Assembly: GCF_015355785.1 (NCBI RefSeq)
Contig: NZ_JADKYW010000006.1
Coordinates: forward strand, 330,936 to 394,935
Length of the DNA stretch: 64,000 bases
Reading direction: 5' to 3'
DNA from: Arthrobacter gandavensis
GTDB taxonomy: Bacteria > Actinomycetota > Actinomycetes > Actinomycetales > Micrococcaceae
This document shows, one piece after another, positions 55,509 through 64,000 of the stretch. The first letter of the stretch is position 1. Every line of letters begins with the position of its first letter. A model generated the notes under the pieces. That model searched no databases. It saw nothing but the letters and a program-made list of their open reading frames with translations, and had not been told where the DNA came from. The translations under genes and the position numbers were made by a program.

Positions 55509-56252
55509 CTAACTCCATTTGAACCAGCGGACAGCAGCGAGGCTGCCCAGGATTGTCCACGCCAGCAGGATCAGCGTGGCGGAAAGGTTGAACTGCGTAT
55601 CTATCAGGGCTGATCTCATCACATCACCCAGGGCAGCCGAAGGCAGCAGCTGGACGAACGGTTCCATCTCCGAAGGAAGACCGGCAGCGGGAAGGATGAT
55701 GCCGCCGATACCTGCCAGCAGGATCCACAGCAGGTTTGTTATGGCCAGCGTAGCCTCGGGCCGGACAGTTCCGGCAACCAGCAGGCCCAGCGAGGTGAAC
55801 GCCACCGCGCCCAGGGCCAGCAGCACCAGCGCCAGGGGCAGCCCGGGCAGCGACGGGCGCCAGCCGATGAACAGGGCGACGGCGCTGACCAGCACAACCT
55901 GGACGGCAAGAACGGACAGTACGGCAATGACTTTGCCGGCGATCAGCCCGGCCCGTCCCAGGGGAGTGGTGGAAAGGAAGCGGAGTACGCCGTACCGCCG
56001 GTCAAAGCCCGTGGCGATGCCCTGGCCGGTGAAAGCCGTGGACAGTGCGCACAGCGCCAGGATTCCCGGTGCCGCGGTATCGATGCGGGAACTGCCGTAG
56101 GCGTCCAGGACCGGTGTCACGCTCAGGGCAATCAGCCCCAGGAGGGGAAGCACGACGGCGAGGATCAGCTGTTCGCCGTTGCGCAGCATGGTCTCGGCCT
56201 CGTACCTGCCCTGGTTCAGGACGCGCACGGAGAGGGAAGCCGGAGCGCTCAT
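55509..56252 (-). CDS. ABC-2 type transporter permease
   Basis: A 247-residue permease with six predicted helices and an ABC-2 membrane domain (FDRRYGVLRFLSTTPLGRAGLIAGK coupling region near residue 85). It pairs with the ATPase encoded upstream, overlapping it by four bases. The neighbourhood (ctaA downstream, suf genes divergent) is conserved in Actinobacteria, which suggests a link to haem or cytochrome oxidase biogenesis. The cargo is not established; older annotations call such pairs antibiotic exporters. Confidence 0.88.
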   Translation of the reverse strand: MSAPASLSVRVLNQGRYEAETMLRNGEQLILAVVLPLLGLIALSVTPVLDAYGSSRIDTAAPGILALCALSTAFTGQGIATGFDRRYGVLRFLSTTPLGRAGLIAGKVIAVLSVLAVQVVLVSAVALFIGWRPSLPGLPLALVLLALGAVAFTSLGLLVAGTVRPEATLAITNLLWILLAGIGGIILPAAGLPSEMEPFVQLLPSAALGDVMRSALIDTQFNLSATLILLAWTILGSLAAVRWFKWS

Positions 56253-57202
56253 CGGTTCTCCTTTCCGGAGAGTTCGAGGAAGACGTCCTCCAGCGTGCGT
56301 GATGCCATGTGGATACTGTCAGGCAGGATGCCGGCCTCATTCCACCAGCCCGCCAGGCGGGCCAGGTCGCCCGGACCGAATTCGCCGCTGAGCACATACC
56401 TGCCGGGGGAGTCCTCGGTGCAGGAGAGGTGCTCCAGGCCGGACACCGCCGGGTTGAGCCCGGGTGCTGCTTCGAACGAGAGCTCGCGTCCCGAGGCGTG
56501 TGCCTCAGTGCGGGCAGTGAGCTCCGAAACCGTCCCCCGGGCTACCGTGCGCCCGTCGTCGATGATGTAGACGTAGTCCGCGAGGCGCTGGGCGTCGTCG
56601 AGCAGGTGGGTGGTGAGGATAATCCCCAGCCCTTCGTCCCGCAGTTCCTGGATGAGTTCGAAGACGATCTGCCGGGACTGCGGATCGAGTCCGGCGCTGG
56701 GCTCGTCCAGGAACAGCACTTCGGGGTTTCCCACCAGGGCGGCGGCAAGGGCCACTCGCTGGCGCTGGCCGCCCGAGAGCCGGCGGATGCCAGTCTTCGC
56801 GAATGAGCCAATGCCCAGCCGCTGAACCAGCTCATCGACGTCGCGCGGGTCCTTATACATGGATGCGATGTGCCGAAGCAGCGCAACGGGACGTGCAGCG
56901 GGCGGAAGCCCGCCGTCCTGGAGCATGACGCCAACCCGTGCCCGCAGTTCCGCTCCGGCACCGTAAGGGGGCTCGCCCAGCAGCCGGACCTGACCGCCGT
57001 CGATAGGCTGCAGCCCTTGGGCGCACTCAAGCGTGGTGGTCTTGCCGGCGCCGTTTGCGCCCAGCAGGGCGGTCACCTGGCCCCGTCTGGCAGTGAGGTC
57101 AACCCCGGCCAGCACCCGGATCATTTTGCCGTCAAGCCCCGGCACGGGACCGAGGTCCCGGACCAGGCTGGTGATAGTCAGGCAGGGTTCGTCGTTAGGC
57201 AC
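56249..57202 (-). CDS. ABC transporter ATP-binding protein
   Basis: A roughly 317-residue ABC ATPase: Walker A GANGAGKTT near residue 48, signature LSGGQRQR near 142, Walker B LFLDEPSAGLD near 165, and the H-loop TTHLLDDA near 200. A C-terminal domain of about 80 residues follows, as in DrrA-type exporters. GTG 57202 lies six nt after a minus-strand TAGAAT, which favours it as a leaderless start; ATG 57208, two codons upstream, would sit on the -10 element's edge. It is divergent from sufR. Confidence 0.92.
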   Translation of the reverse strand: MPNDEPCLTITSLVRDLGPVPGLDGKMIRVLAGVDLTARRGQVTALLGANGAGKTTTLECAQGLQPIDGGQVRLLGEPPYGAGAELRARVGVMLQDGGLPPAARPVALLRHIASMYKDPRDVDELVQRLGIGSFAKTGIRRLSGGQRQRVALAAALVGNPEVLFLDEPSAGLDPQSRQIVFELIQELRDEGLGIILTTHLLDDAQRLADYVYIIDDGRTVARGTVSELTARTEAHASGRELSFEAAPGLNPAVSGLEHLSCTEDSPGRYVLSGEFGPGDLARLAGWWNEAGILPDSIHMASRTLEDVFLELSGKENR

Positions 57203-57208
57203 CCCCAT

Positions 57209-57214
57209 ATTCTA
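57209..57214 (-). promoter_or_regulatory. -10 element of the ABC-ctaA operon
   Basis: TAGAAT on the minus strand, six nt before GTG 57202. It lies in the gap shared with sufR. Confidence 0.5.
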
Positions 57215-57315
57215 CGTTAGGTAGTAGTCCATTCCGCCCGCGAAGGGCGCGTGCCCGGGCCCTGGGAAGCATCGCCTTAGTAGCCTTGAGGAATGGATTA
57301 GGTCATGATTGTGTT

Positions 57316-58137
57316 GTGTATTCTGTGAAGAGTTCAGAGACGGAGACCCCTCCGGCGGATATCAACGGGGCGGTGAAACCCGCCCCGCAGGCTGCCGCCA
57401 GGGAGTCGGAAGAGCGCACCCGGGACCGCGTGCTCGGTGCCGTGCTTGAGCATGGTCCGGTCAGCGCCGCAGAACTCGGTGATCGGCTGGGATTCACGCC
57501 GGCAGCCGTGCGCCGGCACCTGGATGCGCTGGAGCGGCAGGGCCTGATTGAGGTCAAACGGGTTTCCAGTCCCGGTGCCGGAGCTGGACGGCCGGCACGC
57601 CGCTATGTGGTGAGCCAGCAGGGCCAGTCCTATCTGGGCAACGACTACCTGACCATCGCCGCCGAGGCGCTTCGTGCGCTCGGTGCGGCAGCGGGACCCG
57701 AAGCCATCGAGGCCTTCGCCGCGGCGCGGTTCAGGAAGATGGAAGAGCGTTACCGCCCGGTGCTCGACGCCGCCGGTCCCGCGCTGGAGGACCGCGCCAG
57801 GGCACTCTCGGAGGAACTGACCAGGGACGGCTTCGTAGCGTCCACAACCATGATCGGCACCAGCCGGACACCCAGCACCCTGCTGAGCATCCAGCTGTGC
57901 CAGGGGCACTGCCCCATCCAGGCGCTGGCAAGCGCCTACCCCGTCTTCTGTGACAAGGAGACCGAAGTTTTCTCCCGGCTGCTGGGGGTGGATGTGCGCA
58001 GGCTGTCCACACTCTCCCGCGGCGGGCACGTTTGTACGACCCACATCCCCGTGGGCCGTTCGCAGTCTGCGCCTCACCAGCCGGTGGGCTCCGCAACCAC
58101 CCAGTCCACATCCACTCATCAGCAAGAAAGGCCGTGA
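57316..58137 (+). CDS. sufR: SufR-type iron-sulphur cluster regulator
   Basis: A winged-helix regulator of about 273 residues that controls the suf operon using a bound Fe-S cluster. The HTH lies at about residues 40-65 ([24 protein letters not shown]). C-terminal cysteines occur in [14 protein letters not shown] and HVCTTH, the pattern of SufR cluster ligands. The start is uncertain: GTG 57316 has CATGAT six nt upstream, GTG 57325 is possible, and an in-frame TTG lies at 57286. The TGA overlaps the sufB ATG by one base (TGATG), so sufB is translationally coupled. Confidence 0.88.
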   Translation: MYSVKSSETETPPADINGAVKPAPQAAARESEERTRDRVLGAVLEHGPVSAAELGDRLGFTPAAVRRHLDALERQGLIEVKRVSSPGAGAGRPARRYVVSQQGQSYLGNDYLTIAAEALRALGAAAGPEAIEAFAAARFRKMEERYRPVLDAAGPALEDRARALSEELTRDGFVASTTMIGTSRTPSTLLSIQLCQGHCPIQALASAYPVFCDKETEVFSRLLGVDVRRLSTLSRGGHVCTTHIPVGRSQSAPHQPVGSATTQSTSTHQQERP

Positions 58138-59609
58138 TGACGGATCAAGTAACCCGGAACGCCGAGGCACCCCAGGTGCCCGACTCCGTGATTTCAGACA
58201 TCCTGGAAAAGAACCCCGAACTCGAGGGCATTGGCACCTACGAGTACGGCTGGGCCGACTCGGATGTCGCCGGGTCCAACGCCCGCCGCGGCCTCTCCGA
58301 AGAGGTTGTCCGCGACATTTCGGCGAAGAAGAACGAACCGGAATGGATGCTGGACCTCCGGCTGAAGGGCCTGAAGTACTTTGACCGCAAGCCCATGCCG
58401 ACCTGGGGCGCAGACCTCTCCGGCATCGACTTCGACAACATCAAGTACTTCGTGCGCTCCACCGAGAAGCAGGCGAACACCTGGGAAGACCTCCCCGAGG
58501 ACATCCGAAACACGTATGAGAAGCTCGGCATCCCGGAAGCCGAGCGCGGCCGCCTGGTTTCAGGTGTCGCTGCCCAATACGAATCCGAGGTTGTGTACCA
58601 CCAGCTCCGTGAAGACCTGGAGCGCCAGGGCGTGATTTTCCTGGACACCGACACAGCCCTGAAGGAACACCCGGAGATCTTCCAGGAGTACTTCGGCACC
58701 GTCATTCCGGTTGGCGACAACAAGTTCGGCTCGCTCAACACAGCCGTCTGGTCCGGCGGTTCCTTCGTGTACGTCCCCAAGGGCGTCCACGTGGAGATTC
58801 CGCTGCAGGCCTACTTCCGCATCAACACGGAAAACATGGGCCAGTTCGAGCGCACGCTGATCATCGCGGACGAGGACTCCTACGTTCACTACATCGAGGG
58901 CTGCACCGCTCCGATCTATACCTCGGACTCGCTGCACTCCGCCGTCGTGGAAATCATCGTGAAGAAGGGCGCCCGCGTCCGCTACACGACCATCCAGAAC
59001 TGGTCCAACAACGTGTACAACCTGGTGACCAAGCGGGCCATCGCGCATGAAGGCGCAACCATGGAGTGGATCGACGGCAACATCGGTTCAAAGGTCACCA
59101 TGAAGTACCCGGCCGTCTACCTGGTTGGCGAGCACGCCAAGGGGGAGACCCTGTCCATCGCCTTTGCCGGCGAAGGCCAGCACCAGGACACCGGCTCGAA
59201 GATGGTCCACATCGCTCCGAACACCAAGAGCTCGATCATCTCCAAGTCCGTAGCCCGCGGCGGCGGCCGCGCTGCCTACCGCGGCCTGGTCCAGGTCCGG
59301 GAAGGCGCGAAGAACTCCGCCAACACCGTTCGCTGTGACGCGCTGCTCGTGGACACAATTTCCCGCTCGGACACCTACCCGTATGTGGATATCCGCGAGG
59401 ATGACGTGACCATGGGCCACGAGGCCACTGTCTCGCGGGTCAGCGAGGAGCAGCTGTTCTACCTGATGTCCCGCGGCCTTCCCGAGGACGAGGCAATGGC
59501 CATGATCGTGCGCGGCTTCATCGAGCCAATCGCACGTGAACTGCCGATGGAATACGCCCTTGAACTCAACCGCCTCATCGAACTCCAGATGGAAGGAGCC
59601 GTCGGTTAA
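58137..59609 (+). CDS. sufB: Fe-S cluster assembly scaffold SufB
   Basis: A 490-residue SufB, the scaffold subunit of the SufBC2D complex on which clusters are built. The C-terminal beta-helix carries the conserved cysteine in [11 protein letters not shown] near residue 400 and the downstream [23 protein letters not shown] block. No intein is present, unlike M. tuberculosis SufB (known). ATG 58137 has AAAGG six nt upstream. The stop overlaps the sufD ATG (TAATG). Confidence 0.97.
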   Translation: MTDQVTRNAEAPQVPDSVISDILEKNPELEGIGTYEYGWADSDVAGSNARRGLSEEVVRDISAKKNEPEWMLDLRLKGLKYFDRKPMPTWGADLSGIDFDNIKYFVRSTEKQANTWEDLPEDIRNTYEKLGIPEAERGRLVSGVAAQYESEVVYHQLREDLERQGVIFLDTDTALKEHPEIFQEYFGTVIPVGDNKFGSLNTAVWSGGSFVYVPKGVHVEIPLQAYFRINTENMGQFERTLIIADEDSYVHYIEGCTAPIYTSDSLHSAVVEIIVKKGARVRYTTIQNWSNNVYNLVTKRAIAHEGATMEWIDGNIGSKVTMKYPAVYLVGEHAKGETLSIAFAGEGQHQDTGSKMVHIAPNTKSSIISKSVARGGGRAAYRGLVQVREGAKNSANTVRCDALLVDTISRSDTYPYVDIREDDVTMGHEATVSRVSEEQLFYLMSRGLPEDEAMAMIVRGFIEPIARELPMEYALELNRLIELQMEGAVG

Positions 59610-60964
59610 TGTCGAAGCTCAACGACACCGTAGTAAACGCAGCCGAGAACGTCGCTGAAACCGTAGCCGAAAAGGTCAGCAATGCAGTGGAGGGCGTCAA
59701 GGCGCGGATCGGGGCTCCTTCGGGAGACCGCCGGGTCCGCATTGACGGGTTCACCGAGGAAGGCGAAAACCTCTCTCCGCTGAACGACGTTTCCCCCGTC
59801 CTGGGCGGCGACAGCAGCAAGTCCCACAGCCACGGTGCCGGGGCAGGCATTCCGGACAGCTCCCGCGCCGGACGCCCCACCTCCTACAGCCGGTCGGATT
59901 TTGGCAAGCTCACCGGCCGTGAAGAGGACTGGCGGTTCACGCCGCTGAAGCGGCTGCGCGGCCTGCACACGCAGGAACTGACCGGTACGGCCCCCGAGGT
60001 CGCCGTGGTAGCTCCCGACGGCGTCACCGTGGCAGGAATCGGCCGCGACGATGCCCGGATCGGCACCGCAGGCATCCCCGAGGACCTGGTTGCCGCGGCA
60101 GCCTGGGAGGCCTTCAGCGAAGCGACGCTGGTCAGCATCCCCAAGGACGCCCGGGCCGAGGGCACGGTGACGCTCACCATCACCGGCGCCGGCACCGAGC
60201 CGGCAGCCCAGCACATTGTCATTGAGGCCGGCGCCTTCTCCAAGGCCGTCGTCGTGCTGGACCACAAGGGTTCCGCAACCCTGTCCCAGAACGTTGAGAT
60301 CCTCGTCGGCGACGGCGCTGAACTCACCGTTATCACGGTCCAGGACTGGGATGACGACGCCGTGCACGCCTCGGCCCAGTACGCCCGGATTGGCCGTGAC
60401 GCACGCTTCAAGCACGTCGCCGTCAGCCTCGGCGGTGACCTGGTGCGCGTCACGCCGTCCTCGAAGTTCACGGCCACCGGCGGCGACGTCGAAATGTACG
60501 GCCTGTACTACGCCGACGCCGGCCAGCACCTGGAGCAGCGCCTGTTCGTTGACCATGCCGTTGCCAACTGCAAGTCCCGCGTCATGTACAAGGGTGCGCT
60601 GCAGGGCAAGGACGCGCACACCGTATGGGTGGGCGACGTGCTGATCCGCAAGGAAGCAGAAGGAACCGACACCTACGAGGTGAACCGGAACCTGCTGCTG
60701 ACCGATGGCGGGCGTGCCGACTCCGTGCCCAACCTCGAAATCGAAACCGGACTCATCGAAGGTGCCGGCCACGCCAGCGCCACCGGCCGTTTCGACGACG
60801 AGCACCTGTTCTACCTGATGGCCCGGGGCATCCCGGAGGACATTGCACGCCGCCTCGTGGTGCGCGGCTTCCTGAACGAAATCATCCAGCAGATCAAGGT
60901 TCCGGAACTGGAAGAGCGCCTCACCGCCGCCGTCGAGCGCGAGCTCGCCGTCGTCGAGGCCTAG
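59609..60964 (+). CDS. sufD: Fe-S cluster assembly protein SufD with N-terminal extension
   Basis: A 451-residue SufD, the partner of SufB. The family core starts at about residue 95 (GREEDWRFTPLKRLRG), and the beta-helix and HLFYLMARGIPEDIARRLVVRGFL end are normal. The first 90 residues are unusual. Residues 1-35 form a probable amphipathic helix with repeated A-E-x-V steps (NAAENVAETVAEKVSNAV). A charged segment and a KSHSHGAGAG stretch follow. Typical actinobacterial SufD proteins are about 390 residues long. ATG 59609 is set by the TAATG overlap with sufB, so the extension is probably translated. Confidence 0.93.
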   Translation: MSKLNDTVVNAAENVAETVAEKVSNAVEGVKARIGAPSGDRRVRIDGFTEEGENLSPLNDVSPVLGGDSSKSHSHGAGAGIPDSSRAGRPTSYSRSDFGKLTGREEDWRFTPLKRLRGLHTQELTGTAPEVAVVAPDGVTVAGIGRDDARIGTAGIPEDLVAAAAWEAFSEATLVSIPKDARAEGTVTLTITGAGTEPAAQHIVIEAGAFSKAVVVLDHKGSATLSQNVEILVGDGAELTVITVQDWDDDAVHASAQYARIGRDARFKHVAVSLGGDLVRVTPSSKFTATGGDVEMYGLYYADAGQHLEQRLFVDHAVANCKSRVMYKGALQGKDAHTVWVGDVLIRKEAEGTDTYEVNRNLLLTDGGRADSVPNLEIETGLIEGAGHASATGRFDDEHLFYLMARGIPEDIARRLVVRGFLNEIIQQIKVPELEERLTAAVERELAVVEA

Positions 60965-61028
60965 GCCCTTCTTCCTTCCCAACCCGCAGACCGCACCGCA
61001 CGCGTGCAAAGAGAAAGCGAAACTACGC

Positions 61029-61799
61029 ATGTCCACTCTTGAAATCAAGGACCTTCACGTCAGCATCGAGACCGAACAGGGTGTCAAGAAGCAGATCCTG
61101 AAGGGCGTCAGCCTGACCATCAATACCGGCGAAACCCACGCCATCATGGGCCCCAACGGCTCCGGCAAGTCCACCCTGGCTTCCACCATCGCGGGCCACC
61201 CCCGGTACACCGTTGACAGCGGCTCGATCACCCTGGACGGCGAAGATGTCCTGGAGATGAGCGTTGACGAACGCGCCCGCGCCGGCCTGTTCCTGGCCAT
61301 GCAGTACCCGGTTGAGGTTCCGGGTGTCACCATGACCAACTTCCTGCGCACCGCCAAGACGGCGATCGACGGCGAAGCACCGTCCCTGCGCCACTGGACC
61401 AAGGACGTCAAGAACGCCATGTCCCAGCTGCGCATCGACGCCGACTTCGCCCAGCGCAACGTCAACGAAGGCTTCTCCGGCGGTGAGAAGAAGCGCGTCG
61501 AGATCCTCCAGCTTGAGCTCTTCCACCCGAAGTTCGCCATCCTGGACGAGACCGACTCCGGCCTGGACGTTGACGCACTGAAGGTAGTCTCCGAAGGCGT
61601 CAACCGCGAGCATGAGGCCGGGAACATGGGTACCCTGCTGATTACGCACTACACGCGGATCCTGCGCTACATCAAGCCGGACTTCGTGCACGTGTTCGTT
61701 GACGGCCGGATCGCCGAACAGGGCGGCCCCGAGCTCGCCGACCGCCTTGAAGAAGAAGGCTACGACCGGTTCACCAAGACCGGCGCAGTCAGCGCCTGA
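61029..61799 (+). CDS. sufC: Fe-S cluster assembly ATPase SufC
   Basis: A 256-residue ABC-type ATPase that drives SufBD conformational change. Walker A GPNGSGKST is near residue 40, signature FSGGEKKR near 152 and Walker B AILDETDSGLDVDAL near 175; the SufC-specific QYPVEVPGV segment is near 93. It begins 64 bp after sufD with a weak A-rich ribosome site. In many Actinobacteria a small Rieske-type ferredoxin gene lies between sufD and sufC; there is none here. Confidence 0.97.
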   Translation: MSTLEIKDLHVSIETEQGVKKQILKGVSLTINTGETHAIMGPNGSGKSTLASTIAGHPRYTVDSGSITLDGEDVLEMSVDERARAGLFLAMQYPVEVPGVTMTNFLRTAKTAIDGEAPSLRHWTKDVKNAMSQLRIDADFAQRNVNEGFSGGEKKRVEILQLELFHPKFAILDETDSGLDVDALKVVSEGVNREHEAGNMGTLLITHYTRILRYIKPDFVHVFVDGRIAEQGGPELADRLEEEGYDRFTKTGAVSA

Positions 61800-61834
61800 G
61801 CACACCAGGCACGCCGGAACACGAGGAGCAGAAC

Positions 61835-62164
61835 ATGAGCGACGCCAACCTGGCCCAGACGTCCCTGGAGGACGTCGAAGAGGCACTCAAGGACGTCATT
61901 GACCCCGAGCTGGGGGTGAACATCGTTGACTTGGGCCTGCTCTACGGACTCAAGTACGCCGAAGACGGCGCCCTTCTCATCGATATGACCCTGACAACGG
62001 CCGCCTGCCCGCTGACCGATGTCCTCGAAGAGCAGACCGCCAAGGCCCTTGACGGCATTGTCGACGACTTCCGGCTGAACTGGGTGTGGATGCCGCCGTG
62101 GGGACCTGAGAAGATCACCGACGACGGCCGCGACCAGATGCGGGCCCTCGGCTTCAACATCTAG
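61835..62164 (+). CDS. sufT: MIP18/DUF59 family protein (SufT-like)
   Basis: A 109-residue MIP18-family protein, thought to help deliver or mature Fe-S clusters (SufT in other bacteria). The DVIDPELGVNIVDLGLLY block is near residue 18 and the conserved cysteine is in TTAACPLTDVLEEQ near 55; the C-terminal WMPPWGPEKI motif is present. It follows sufC by 35 bp with GAGGAGC before the ATG. The genes normally found between sufC and sufT in Actinobacteria, sufS and sufU, are absent. Confidence 0.9.
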   Translation: MSDANLAQTSLEDVEEALKDVIDPELGVNIVDLGLLYGLKYAEDGALLIDMTLTTAACPLTDVLEEQTAKALDGIVDDFRLNWVWMPPWGPEKITDDGRDQMRALGFNI

Positions 62165-62189
62165 CCGGACCCGGCGTTAAGGCAGCGGG

Positions 62190-62810
62190 TCAGTCCCTGT
62201 CCGGCTCACCAATGCCGCGTGCCGCCAGCGCCTCTCCGGTCTGCTGGGCGTAGGCCACGGCGCGGATCACCACCGGCACGGCCAGCGCGCGGGGACTGCG
62301 TTCGAGCCCCCTTGCCTTCGCGGAATTCCGGACATCCGCGGCCGAACCCAGCAGGTAGGGGACACTGCGCAGCATCACGGCCAGCGCCAGCCCGAACCGT
62401 TCCGGATCCGCCCCAAAAATCCGCAGCGGCCGCACCAGCCCCACCACGCCGTCGAGCAGCCGGGGCACCGGGACGGTGAGCACCAGGAGCCGGGCAGCCA
62501 GCACGCTGACCAGGATGTTGCCGGTTACTGCCACCGCCGTCCACACTCCGGCCTGCCAGAGCTGGAATCCGCCGAGGATCAGCAGCACCGGCCACATCAG
62601 GCGCAGCGGCAGCAGGAGTTCACGCAACAGCCCGGCCCCGGCGTAGGCCAGCACGGTGAGCAGCGCACCAGCTCCCGTCGCCGACGGATGCGCAGCAGCC
62701 AGCATGGCAAGTGAGCCCAGGACGACGCCGGCCGCCTTCAGTCCCAGCGGCGCCCGGTGCACCGGGCTGTTGCCGGGCCGGTAGGCGCCGAGCTCCAGGC
62801 TCCTCCTCAC
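62190..62810 (-). CDS. bioN: Biotin ECF transporter T component BioN
   Basis: A 206-residue energy-coupling-factor membrane subunit with about five helices. The C-terminal coupling segment (ADVRNSAKARGLERSP near residue 165) contains the Ala-Arg-Gly motif that contacts the ATPase. GTG 62810 has GGAG six nt upstream and begins 4 bp after the bioM stop; the longer open frame to 63047 lies over bioM and is rejected. It works with BioM and BioY to import biotin. It converges on sufT with a 25-bp gap. Confidence 0.9.
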   Translation of the reverse strand: MRRSLELGAYRPGNSPVHRAPLGLKAAGVVLGSLAMLAAAHPSATGAGALLTVLAYAGAGLLRELLLPLRLMWPVLLILGGFQLWQAGVWTAVAVTGNILVSVLAARLLVLTVPVPRLLDGVVGLVRPLRIFGADPERFGLALAVMLRSVPYLLGSAADVRNSAKARGLERSPRALAVPVVIRAVAYAQQTGEALAARGIGEPDRD

Positions 62811-62814
62811 CGGC

Positions 62815-63534
62815 TCACTCCGCACGCAGTCCGGTGGGCTCCCCGGCCGCGAGCCGCCGGTAGGCCGCGATGCTCTCGCCGGGCGGACCGTCCTGCACAA
62901 TCCTTCCGCCATCGACCACCAGTACCCGCTGCGCATCGGCGGCGAAGTCCAGGTCATGGGTGGTGTAGATGACCTGCTGGGAGAGGCCGGCCAGGATGGT
63001 CCGCAGCCGCGCAGTGTTGCGCAGGTCCAGCAGCGTGCTTGGTTCATCGGCCACGAGGATGTCCGGTTCCGTTGCCAATACGGCAGCCAGCGCCATCAGC
63101 TGCCGCTCACCACCGGACAGGTCATAGATGCTGCGGTCGGCCAGGCCCAGCAGGCCAAAGCGGTCCAGGACGCGCTCCGCCGCGGCCCGGCGTTCAGCTG
63201 CGCTGCGGACAGTGCGCCGCAGCGAGAGTTCGACGTCGTCGCGCCCCGTGGGCATGACCAGCTGGGAGAGCGGGTCGGTGAACACGAACCCCACCCGGCG
63301 CCGGACCAGGGATCCCCGGCGGGCCGTGTCCGCCCCGTCCACGCTGACGCTGCCGGCGGAAGGCAGCAGCAGCCCGTTGATCAGGCGCAGCAGCGTGGAC
63401 TTGCCGGAGCCGTTGGCGCCGATGACGGCTATCCGGGATTCGCCAAGTTCCAGGGACAAGGGGTGCAGTATGGGAGCCTCTGCGGGACCTGCGTCCGGTG
63501 CCCTGACCTCGGCGGCAAGGAACTGGACGGTCAT
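62815..63534 (-). CDS. bioM: Biotin ECF transporter ATPase BioM
   Basis: A 239-residue ECF-type ABC ATPase. Walker A GANGSGKST is near residue 40, signature LSGGERQ near 142, Walker B ILVADEPST near 162 and the H-loop TTHDLDFA near 195; the Q-loop region FVFTDPLSQL fits the ECF subfamily. It lies between bioY (four-base overlap) and bioN, giving the actinobacterial bioYMN order. Biotin specificity comes from the BioY neighbour. Confidence 0.92.
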   Translation of the reverse strand: MTVQFLAAEVRAPDAGPAEAPILHPLSLELGESRIAVIGANGSGKSTLLRLINGLLLPSAGSVSVDGADTARRGSLVRRRVGFVFTDPLSQLVMPTGRDDVELSLRRTVRSAAERRAAAERVLDRFGLLGLADRSIYDLSGGERQLMALAAVLATEPDILVADEPSTLLDLRNTARLRTILAGLSQQVIYTTHDLDFAADAQRVLVVDGGRIVQDGPPGESIAAYRRLAAGEPTGLRAE

Positions 63535-64000
63535 GAGCGGTGTGCCCGCGTCCGGCGGGGCTTCATACGCGGAGCCAGCCGGGGGAAGGCGGCGAAGACG
63601 CTCACCGCTACGGCTGCTGCTGCCAGGTTTTTCAGCACGTCCCCGGGCCAGAACGCCATGTCTGCCGTGAGGGCAGCCGGGAAGGAAAGCTTGGCATTGA
63701 GCATGAGCCCGGCGATTCCCAGCGGATGCACTACCAGGAAGCTGGTGCCCAGCCCCGCAGCGAAAAGCACGGCGAACCGCACGCGGCGGATCCGGCCCAG
63801 CAGCACGCGTACGAGCAGACCGACCACCAGCGCCGCCAGCGGGAACGAGAGGAGGTATCCGGCGGAGGGGCGGGCAAGGACCCCGACGCCGGAGGTAAAG
63901 CCGCTAAAGACGGGCAGCCCGGCAAGTCCCGCAGCAAGGTAGAGGCCCACGGCCGCCGCACCGCGGGCCGGACCAAGAACCATGCCGGCGAGGGTCACGG
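63531..64000 (-). CDS. bioY: Biotin ECF transporter S component BioY (5' partial)
   Basis: The C-terminal 156 residues of BioY, the membrane protein that binds biotin. VTLAGMVLGPARGAAAVGLY and GLAGLPVFSG match the middle of BioY, which normally lies about 45-60 residues into the protein, so the true start is beyond the right end of the window. Four to five helices are visible, ending in an Arg-rich tail. Its stop overlaps the bioM ATG by four bases. Confidence 0.9.
   Translation of the reverse strand, partial: VTLAGMVLGPARGAAAVGLYLAAGLAGLPVFSGFTSGVGVLARPSAGYLLSFPLAALVVGLLVRVLLGRIRRVRFAVLFAAGLGTSFLVVHPLGIAGLMLNAKLSFPAALTADMAFWPGDVLKNLAAAAVAVSVFAAFPRLAPRMKPRRTRAHRS

Noticed and set aside
59606-61048. 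480-residue minus-strand open frame
   Set aside because: Antisense to sufD; no protein-family features.

Overview
The window is high-GC chromosomal DNA from an actinobacterium, most likely Arthrobacter or a close relative in the Micrococcaceae. The evidence is base composition, GTG starts, WhiA, OpcA, an actinobacterial-type PolA, an Eis-like acetyltransferase, and a gene order that closely follows other Actinobacteria. From memory, it matches two Mycobacterium tuberculosis stretches (Rv1629-Rv1638 and Rv1420-Rv1466) and one continuous Streptomyces stretch. The genus is an inference. I see no rRNA, tRNA, CRISPR array, prophage or insertion sequence.

Layout. 1-5.1 kb: polA (5' end outside the window), an Eis-like acetyltransferase and rpsA with a roughly 200-nt leader. 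5.2-12.1 kb: an unknown membrane protein, then a minus-strand cellobiose-type island (cebE-cebF-cebG-bglC with a LacI-family gene downstream). The island is driven by a near-consensus promoter flanked by two identical palindromic operators. 12-34.6 kb: a repair and housekeeping block with an rRNA-type methyltransferase, a YigZ protein, coaE, uvrB, a TerC protein, small membrane proteins, an S33 hydrolase, an SSAT-like acetyltransferase, a DUF3516 helicase, tam, an MBL hydrolase, a heterodimeric ABC exporter with a GntR regulator, uvrA with a LexA box, a HAD phosphatase and plsC. 34.6-44.1 kb: uvrC-rapZ-yvcK-whiA, sodA, and the lower-glycolysis run gap-pgk-tpiA-secG.

44.2-52.5 kb: a tight minus-strand pentose-phosphate operon (tkt-tal-pgi-zwf-opcA-pgl). 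52.8-57.2 kb: ctaB, then a 731-bp non-coding interval holding a duplicated two-part repeat, then ctaA in an operon with a two-gene ABC transporter. 57.3-62.2 kb: the iron-sulphur assembly operon sufR-sufB-sufD-sufC-sufT, in which sufS, sufU and the Rieske-type gene are absent. 62.2-64 kb: the biotin ECF transporter bioY-bioM-bioN, with bioY running off the right end.

How it works together. The three excinuclease genes lie within 22 kb. Glycolytic and pentose-phosphate enzymes form two adjacent units and YvcK/RapZ sit beside them. Haem O/A synthesis (ctaB, ctaA) sits next to Fe-S assembly. At least nine genes carry a TANNNT hexamer 6-7 nt before the start codon, which suggests leaderless transcripts. 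No wholly new system is evident. The least explained items are the 53.9-54.35 kb repeat block, the SufD N-terminal extension, the incomplete SUF operon and a palindrome between the divergent yigZ and coaE promoters.
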